Below the pieces are notes generated by a model, which was not told the origin of the DNA, ran no database searches, and saw only the letters and a list, made by a program, of their open reading frames with translations. A DNA stretch of 52,607 nucleotides from positions 1-52,607 of the forward strand of contig CAIUMM010000177.1 in the NCBI GenBank assembly GCA_903900265.1, written 5' to 3'. A program made the position numbers and the translations under genes. Positions 47,683 through 52,607 of the stretch are shown here, in pieces. This stretch comes from an uncultured Pseudomonadota bacterium (GTDB lineage: Bacteria > Myxococcota_A > UBA796 > SXON01). Numbering within the stretch: the first letter of the stretch is position 1; every line of letters starts with the position of its first letter.

Positions 47683-48629
47683 TCGGCAAAGATCTCCTTC
47701 AACTTCGTGGCATGAGCCGCGAGACCATCGTCGAGATCCTCGACACCGCCGAGCAAATGCGCGAGGTCGGTCGCCGCAAGGTCAAAAAAGTCCCGCCGCT
47801 GCGCGGGCGCTTGGTCGTGACGCTGTTCTTCGAAAACTCCACGCGCACCAAGACCAGCTTCGAGCTTGCGGCCAAGCGACTCTCAGCCGACACGCTCTCG
47901 TTCAACGTCAACACCTCGTCCACCACGAAGGGCGAGACGCTGATGGACACCGCGCGCACGATCTACGCGATGCAGCCGGACGCCGTCGTGGTTCGCCATG
48001 GCTGCGCCGGCGCGCCGCACCTGCTCGCGCGCAACTTTCCGTGGCGCGTGCTGAATGCCGGGGACGGCATTCATGAGCACCCCTCGCAGGGCCTGCTCGA
48101 CATGCTGACGATGCGAGACCAGCTGAAGTCGCTCGACGGGGCTCGCGTCGCGATCGTCGGCGATGTGCAGCACTCGCGCGTGGCCCGCTCGAACATCTGG
48201 GGCCTGACCACGATGGGCGCAAAGGTCGTGGTCGCGGGGCCAGGAACGATGTGCCGCAACGAGCTGTCAGGCCTGCCGGTCGAGCGCCGGCACACGATTG
48301 ACGACGTCGTCAAAGACGCCGATGTGATCATGCTCCTGCGCATCCAACACGAGCGACTCGGCCGCGCCGTGCTCCCGAGTCCTCGCGAATATGCTGCGTT
48401 CTACGGACTCGATCTCGCACGGCTCCGCATGGCCCGTCCCGACGTCATGGTCATGCACCCCGGTCCGATCAATCGCGGCGTCGAGATCGGCGCCGACGTC
48501 GCCGATTCGGAGCAGAGCGCGATCCTCGCGCAAGTGACCAACGGGATCGCCGTACGCATGGCGCTGCTCTACCTGCTGCTGGGCAGTGACGAACGACGCC
48601 CCGACGAGGTCTCTCATGGCGTGGATTAG
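47679..48629 (+). CDS. pyrB: Aspartate carbamoyltransferase catalytic subunit
   Basis: A 316-residue enzyme. The carbamoyl-phosphate motif [13 protein letters not shown] is at 50-62 (STRT 54-57), with [43 protein letters not shown] and [12 protein letters not shown] all typical of ATCase. It makes carbamoyl-aspartate in pyrimidine synthesis. ATG overlaps the pyrR stop, and the pyrC' gene starts within its 3' end (14-base overlap). No regulatory subunit pyrI is present, consistent with a class A (PyrC'-associated) complex. Confidence 0.95.
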   Translation: MIGKDLLQLRGMSRETIVEILDTAEQMREVGRRKVKKVPPLRGRLVVTLFFENSTRTKTSFELAAKRLSADTLSFNVNTSSTTKGETLMDTARTIYAMQPDAVVVRHGCAGAPHLLARNFPWRVLNAGDGIHEHPSQGLLDMLTMRDQLKSLDGARVAIVGDVQHSRVARSNIWGLTTMGAKVVVAGPGTMCRNELSGLPVERRHTIDDVVKDADVIMLLRIQHERLGRAVLPSPREYAAFYGLDLARLRMARPDVMVMHPGPINRGVEIGADVADSEQSAILAQVTNGIAVRMALLYLLLGSDERRPDEVSHGVD

Positions 48630-49845
48630 CAACGTTCTCGTCTGGGGCGAAGCCCAACGCCGCAACGTCGAGATCCCCATCGGGCCGGACATCGACGGCG
48701 CGGGGTTGACGCTCGTGCCGTCCTTCGTAGACCTCGCGTGCGACCCCGGCTTCCCCGGCTTTCCGCAGCGTGAAACCCCGCAGAGCCTCGGTGACGCCGC
48801 GCTCGCCGGAGGCTACTCAGACCTCGTCACCCGGCCCTGCGTCGACCCCGTACCGGATCAACCCGAGCACCTCGCCGATCTCCGACGCAGCCTCCCCGGC
48901 GGCGTTCGGGTCTGGCCGACCCCCGCCCTCACCCGCGGTCAGGCTGGACAGGCGCTCACCGAGTTCGGTTTGTTGTCCCAATTTTCGATTCCCGGCGTGT
49001 CCGACGGGGGCGTGGTCGTCGCCGACTCCCTGATCCTCCGCAACGCGATGGAGTACGCGCAGCGCTTCGCGCTCACGCTCTGGTTGCGCCCGGGAGACCC
49101 AAGTCTGGACGCCCTCGGCGTGGTGCATGACAGCCCGTTTGCGACGGTGCTTGGGCTGCGAGGCAACCCAGCGACGAACGAGGAGATCGGGCTCTCGCGC
49201 ATCCTGTCTCTGGTGCGCGCCAGCGGGGCGTCGGTCGTCGTCGGACCGCTCGGCACCCGCGCGGGGGTAGAGCTGCTGCGCCGCGCACGCGCCGAGGGGT
49301 TGCCGGTCACCGGATACGTCGCGGCCCGCAGCTTGTTGCTGGACGAGCGCATCGTCGAGGGGTCGCTGCCCGAAGCGCTGGGGGACGGCGGCGACCTTGC
49401 GCGGATGCCGTATGACACGCGGGTGCGCCTGCACCCGCCGCTGCGTGCGCCGGAAGATCGACTGGCGCTCCTCGCTGGCGTGCGCGAAAAAATCCTTTGG
49501 GTCAGCGCCGACCATGCCCCGCGCGCTCCAGAGGAAAAAGAGTTGGAATTCGAGCGAGCAGTACCCGGTTCTACCGGCCTTGAATCTGCTTTTGCAGCGA
49601 CGCTCACCGCGCTCGGCGGGGACCTCGCCGCGACCGTTCACGCACTTGCGCTCGGCCCAAGAGCGCTGCTCCCCGAGCCGGTCACCGGATGGACCCTGAT
49701 CGACCCCAACGCGGAGACCACGGTAAACGCCGCATTGCATCGCTCGCTCGCGCGGAACGACGCGCTCGATGGGATGCGGTTGCGCGGCAAGGTCATCGCT
49801 TGTTTTCCGGGCGATCGCGCGCCGCGTGTTACGGAGTCTGCATGA
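48616..49845 (+). CDS. Non-catalytic dihydroorotase-like protein PyrC'
   Basis: A 409-residue amidohydrolase-fold protein aligned with type I dihydroorotase. The metal motif D-x-H-x-H is replaced by D39-L-A41-C-D43 (FVDLACDPGFPG against FVDLHVHLREPG). The histidines expected at VVVGPLGT (family HxxHxST) and VTGYVAARSLLL (family VTPHHLLL) are also absent; only VSADHAP (D299) remains. It is therefore predicted to be inactive as a dihydroorotase. Known inactive PyrC' proteins form a dodecamer with PyrB that is needed for ATCase activity; a real dihydroorotase must be encoded elsewhere. Confidence 0.88.
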   Translation: MAWISNVLVWGEAQRRNVEIPIGPDIDGAGLTLVPSFVDLACDPGFPGFPQRETPQSLGDAALAGGYSDLVTRPCVDPVPDQPEHLADLRRSLPGGVRVWPTPALTRGQAGQALTEFGLLSQFSIPGVSDGGVVVADSLILRNAMEYAQRFALTLWLRPGDPSLDALGVVHDSPFATVLGLRGNPATNEEIGLSRILSLVRASGASVVVGPLGTRAGVELLRRARAEGLPVTGYVAARSLLLDERIVEGSLPEALGDGGDLARMPYDTRVRLHPPLRAPEDRLALLAGVREKILWVSADHAPRAPEEKELEFERAVPGSTGLESAFAATLTALGGDLAATVHALALGPRALLPEPVTGWTLIDPNAETTVNAALHRSLARNDALDGMRLRGKVIACFPGDRAPRVTESA

Positions 49846-50321
49846 GTGAACGAATCCCCATGACCCCGACCGGCTACCAGAAGGTGCTGGCCGAGTTCAA
49901 ACACCACCGGGAAGTGCTGCGTCCCCAGGTGGTGCGCGACATCGAAGAGGCTCGAGCCCACGGAGACATCAGCGAAAACGCCGAGTTCGAAGATGCCAAG
50001 GAACGCCAAGCCCACATTGAGGGGCGAGTGCGCGAGCTGGAATATCGAATCGCGCTCTCCGAAGTTGTAGATGTTTCCGCGATCCCCCCCAGCGACCTTG
50101 TGGTCTTCGGAACCACGGTTGAGCTGGAGGACGCGGACACAGAAGAGAAGTTTCGGTACCGGATCGTCGGCACCGAAGAGGCCGACACGCGTGCTGGCCT
50201 AATCTCCTACTCCTCTCCTATTGCCCGGGCGCTGCTCGGTCGAAAGGTCGGCGACGAAGTCCGGTTCGAAACCCCGCGGGGCACACGCAGCGTCATCATC
50301 AACGCGGTCTTGTACCGCTGA
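49842..50321 (+). CDS. greA: Transcription elongation factor GreA
   Basis: A 159-residue factor. The N-terminal coiled coil carries MTPTGYQKVLAEF, the acidic tip GDISENAEFEDAKERQ (residues about 41-56, the catalytic acidic residues that enter the RNA polymerase channel) and EGRVRELEYRI. The C-terminal FKBP-like domain ends with ISYSSPIARALLGRKVGDEVRFETPRG. It stimulates transcript cleavage of backtracked polymerase. ATG overlaps the pyrC' stop by four bases. Confidence 0.95.
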   Translation: MSERIPMTPTGYQKVLAEFKHHREVLRPQVVRDIEEARAHGDISENAEFEDAKERQAHIEGRVRELEYRIALSEVVDVSAIPPSDLVVFGTTVELEDADTEEKFRYRIVGTEEADTRAGLISYSSPIARALLGRKVGDEVRFETPRGTRSVIINAVLYR

Positions 50322-50373
50322 CGCCGGACGAGCGGGCGGCGAACACCGTCCGATCGTTCGAAAGGCCCATCCC

Positions 50374-52607
50374 ATGTCCCTTGACTCCACCGCCGCTTCT
50401 GTTTCGGAGCCGGCTGCTGCCCTCGACCGAGCGGCAGCTTCGGCCTTTGATGTGCTGGAGCGCACGCTCGGCTGGCTGCTTCGTGCGCCGGGCGCGCTCA
50501 CCAAGGCGCGCTACGTCGAGCCTACCCTCGCCCGCTGGGCGGACTCTGCTGTCGCGCACCCGGTGCACGGGCAGGCCTTCGCCAACATCCGCGCCGCGCT
50601 GGAGGGCGTAGACGCGCTCGAAGATGACGCCCGTCAGGCGCGCGTCGCCGAGATCTTGGCGCTCGTTTCGGGGTTGCGCTCCGGGATCGTAGCGACGCCG
50701 CCGCTGCTCCCGCAGGCGCGCTTGCTGCCCGACGGGGTCGCCGACGAGCGCAGGCAGCTCGCGCCGCCGCCCCCGCCCCAGCAAGTGGCCCCCGTCATTA
50801 CCGTCGATATTCGAGAAGAAGTGCGCGCGCTTCGCGAAGAGAGCGCACGGGAAGAAGGCGAGGAGCTCCGCGGCGCAGAGGGTCGCCCGTCGGAGAGCCG
50901 GCAGGACCGTCCACGCAACGAAGGCTCCAAGAACGACGGGCGCCGCAACGACGGCCCGCGCAACGACGGCAACCGCAACGACGGCAACCGCAACGACAGC
51001 GAAGGCTCGCGGAACGACCGAAGGGACCGCAACGGTCGCCGGGACGAACGCCCCGATCGCAACGGCCGCCCCGATACCCGCGGCCGCGAGGGCGATCGGG
51101 AGCCGCGACGCGAAGATCCGCCGAGGGAAGAGCCGAAAGAGCCGGAGATTCGCTACTGGGCGCTCGGCCACCCCGAGCACACCGGCGCGCCGCTCAGCGG
51201 GCTCAACGTCTACACCGAGGCGGAGCTCGCTGCGCTGACCGCAGCCGACATCGAAGACATCGCGGCCCTGCTGCAACGCGCGCCTGTAGCTACTGAGCGC
51301 GCAGGAGACCGCCTTGTCACCGGCGTGCCGCCCACCGGACCGGTGATCGTGCGCGGTCAGGTGACCGGCCGTTGCACGCGCTTTGCGGCAGGTACCCGTC
51401 GCTATGAGGTCAAGCTCAAGAGCGAACGCGGCGCTACGCTTTGTCGCTGGTCCAACCCGAGCCCGGAGATCGCCACCGCGCCTGTGGGCTTTGAGCTCGG
51501 GCTCGCAGGGCGTTGGGAGGCCAGCGAAGACGCGGTAGAGGGCGGACCCGAAGGCGTGCTGCTAGACGCAGAGGTGCTCGGCATCGACGGCCGAGGCGGC
51601 GACTGGCTGCCCCGCTACGACGTGCCCGGCGTAGACGATTCGCGCGTACGCTCCGGACTTCGCGTCGCGCTGAAGCGCTTTGCCGACAACCTGACCGACC
51701 ACTTGCCTCCGGAGGTCTTGGAGCGTCACAAGCTGATCAGCCTCGCGGCTGCGCTGCGGGACGTCCACTTCCCCTCGAACATGTCCCGCAAGGGCCGCGC
51801 CCGGCTCGCGTTTGACGAGCTGCTGCAGGTGCAGCTGGGCGTCGCGTTGATGCGGCAGCGTCAAGGACGGGAGCGCGGGACGTCCAACCCGGTGCTGACC
51901 AACCTGATCGCCCGCGCGCTCGCGATGTCCGGCTGGCAATTCACCGACGCGCAAGAGAGCGCGTTTGATGAGATCCGCCGCGATCTCCGTCGCAGCCAGC
52001 CCATGGCGCGGCTGCTGCAAGCCGACGCCGGCGCTGGAGCCCACGATCTGCTCGCCGCGGTGATGATCACCGTCGCGGAGAGCAAGCATCAGGTGCTGGT
52101 GCTCTGCCCCGACGCGATGACCGCCGAACACCAGTTCCTGTTCGCCGAAGGCCTGCTCCGCAACGCAGGTTTGGAGCCGGTGCTGCTGACCGGGCCGGTG
52201 CGCGGGGCGCAGGCCGAGGCCATCAAGAAGGGCGAGACCCTCGTGGTGTTTGGGACGCACTCGCACGCGAACGAGCCGCCGACCTTCCGGAAGCTCGGTC
52301 TGGTGATCCTCGAAGAGCGGGAGAACTTCGGCCGGGTGGACACATCGAAGCTGGAGGAAGCCGGCCGGCCCGACATGCTGTTCGTCACGCCCTCGCCGGT
52401 GCCGGCGAGCGTCGCGTTGTCCGTCTATGGCCACCTCGCGCTCACCACGCTCGCTGCGCCCGCTCCGCACGTGGACACCGCGGTCTACGCCGGCGACGAC
52501 CGTGCGGATGCCTACGCGATCGCGCGCGAGGCCATCGAGCAGAAGCAGCAGGTATTGCTGGCGTTCCCCTTGCTGCGCGGCACCGACTTGTTGGCGTCGT
52601 CCGAAGC
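50374..52607 (+). CDS. RecG-like protein with degenerate helicase motifs (partial)
   Basis: At least 744 residues, open through the right edge. An N-terminal helical domain (~1-150) precedes an Arg/Asn/Asp/Gly-rich insert (about 185-250, repeated R-N-D-G). Next are a wedge/OB-like region (about 320-410), LPPEVLERHKLISLAAALRDVHFP (about 445-468, RecG hallmark) and FDELLQVQLGVALMRQ. The helicase core then reads QADAGAGAHD at 549-558 where RecG has QxDVGSGKT (Lys replaced by A556), VFGTHSHANEPPTFRKLGLVILEERENFG where RecG has DEQH (now E647-E-R-E650), and TPSPVPASVALSVYGHL for TATPIPRTLALTxYGDL. ATP hydrolysis is thus doubtful. The C-terminal part is outside the window. Confidence 0.72.
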   Translation, partial: MSLDSTAASVSEPAAALDRAAASAFDVLERTLGWLLRAPGALTKARYVEPTLARWADSAVAHPVHGQAFANIRAALEGVDALEDDARQARVAEILALVSGLRSGIVATPPLLPQARLLPDGVADERRQLAPPPPPQQVAPVITVDIREEVRALREESAREEGEELRGAEGRPSESRQDRPRNEGSKNDGRRNDGPRNDGNRNDGNRNDSEGSRNDRRDRNGRRDERPDRNGRPDTRGREGDREPRREDPPREEPKEPEIRYWALGHPEHTGAPLSGLNVYTEAELAALTAADIEDIAALLQRAPVATERAGDRLVTGVPPTGPVIVRGQVTGRCTRFAAGTRRYEVKLKSERGATLCRWSNPSPEIATAPVGFELGLAGRWEASEDAVEGGPEGVLLDAEVLGIDGRGGDWLPRYDVPGVDDSRVRSGLRVALKRFADNLTDHLPPEVLERHKLISLAAALRDVHFPSNMSRKGRARLAFDELLQVQLGVALMRQRQGRERGTSNPVLTNLIARALAMSGWQFTDAQESAFDEIRRDLRRSQPMARLLQADAGAGAHDLLAAVMITVAESKHQVLVLCPDAMTAEHQFLFAEGLLRNAGLEPVLLTGPVRGAQAEAIKKGETLVVFGTHSHANEPPTFRKLGLVILEERENFGRVDTSKLEEAGRPDMLFVTPSPVPASVALSVYGHLALTTLAAPAPHVDTAVYAGDDRADAYAIAREAIEQKQQVLLAFPLLRGTDLLASSE
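50925..51010 (+). repeat. Short Arg-Asn-Asp-Gly coding repeats in the RecG-like gene
   Basis: Variants of cgcaacgacggc recur in frame in this stretch and, less regularly, to about 51110, coding R-N-D-G units. They form a charged, flexible segment between the N-terminal and wedge domains. Confidence 0.65.

Noticed and set aside
50322..50373. Terminator between greA and the RecG-like gene
   Set aside because: No convincing hairpin with a T-run is present; the RecG-like gene may be read from the pyr-greA transcript.

Overview
This is a gene-dense, GC-rich bacterial chromosome segment, most consistent with a Myxococcota-like (delta-proteobacterial) diderm. The grounds are: a complete type IV pilus assembly operon pilMNOPQ run together with shikimate-pathway genes; many lipoproteins and outer-membrane proteins; choice-of-anchor-D (ASH-type) repeats; a MYXO-CTERM-like tail (Cys, hydrophobic helix, Arg run); and frequent GTG/TTG starts. 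No insertion sequence, prophage, integrase or CRISPR array was seen. The species cannot be named from this sequence.

Layout. (1) 1-432: the 5' tip of a 16S rRNA gene on the minus strand with its leader and promoter region. (2) 433-6258: an outer-membrane barrel protein and a YaeQ protein face each other divergently. A tightly overlapping minus-strand operon follows (small membrane protein, NahK-like sugar kinase, exported unknown, ferritin-like diiron protein, MBL hydrolase). Pal and TatD start the next plus-strand unit. (3) 7015-13484: minus-strand surface genes (aspartoacylase-like zinc enzyme, membrane-anchored sulfatase-superfamily protein, ASH-repeat lipoprotein, beta-barrel), then trigger factor with a clear terminator and the tRNA cluster His-Lys-Leu. 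(4) 14553-23251: pilM-N-O-P-Q-aroK-aroB-lipoprotein-TPR protein-aroQ, apparently one operon with a recognisable promoter in front of pilM. (5) 23334-29833: a large membrane/TPR fusion protein, a Bcp peroxiredoxin with a lipoprotein, and a three-gene operon of a tandem Hfq/Sm-like protein plus RdgC carried as two separate half-genes. (6) 29861-36636: a beta-propeller protein, a DUF3604 protein and a DprE1-like oxidoreductase on the minus strand; mlaE-mlaF on the plus strand; then an MBL phosphodiesterase-like gene and a small membrane protein. (7) 37574-46142: tRNA-Arg, a GT4 glycosyltransferase, two parvulin-type chaperones followed by pdxA (the surA-pdxA order known from enterics), and two TonB-family proteins, one with a huge Pro/Ala/Lys/Ser/Thr repeat spacer. 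(8) 46256-52607: 2Fe-2S ferredoxin, a small membrane protein, pyrR-pyrB-pyrC'-greA with overlapping reading frames, and a RecG-like protein that runs off the right edge.

Much of the window serves the cell envelope: pilus assembly, lipid transport (MlaEF), outer-membrane biogenesis chaperones, Pal, TonB-type spanners and surface lipoproteins. Core metabolism is represented by chorismate, pyridoxal phosphate and pyrimidine genes.

The points most worth a second look are four. The first is the operon joining a protein with two Hfq-like Sm folds to a split RdgC (27817-29833). The second is a RecG homologue whose Walker A lysine and DEAH-type box are both replaced and which carries an Arg/Asn/Asp-rich insert (50374-52607). 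The third is a dihydroorotase that has lost its metal-binding histidines in the pyrRBC' operon. The fourth is a membrane/spermidine-synthase-like/TPR fusion next to the pilus operon.
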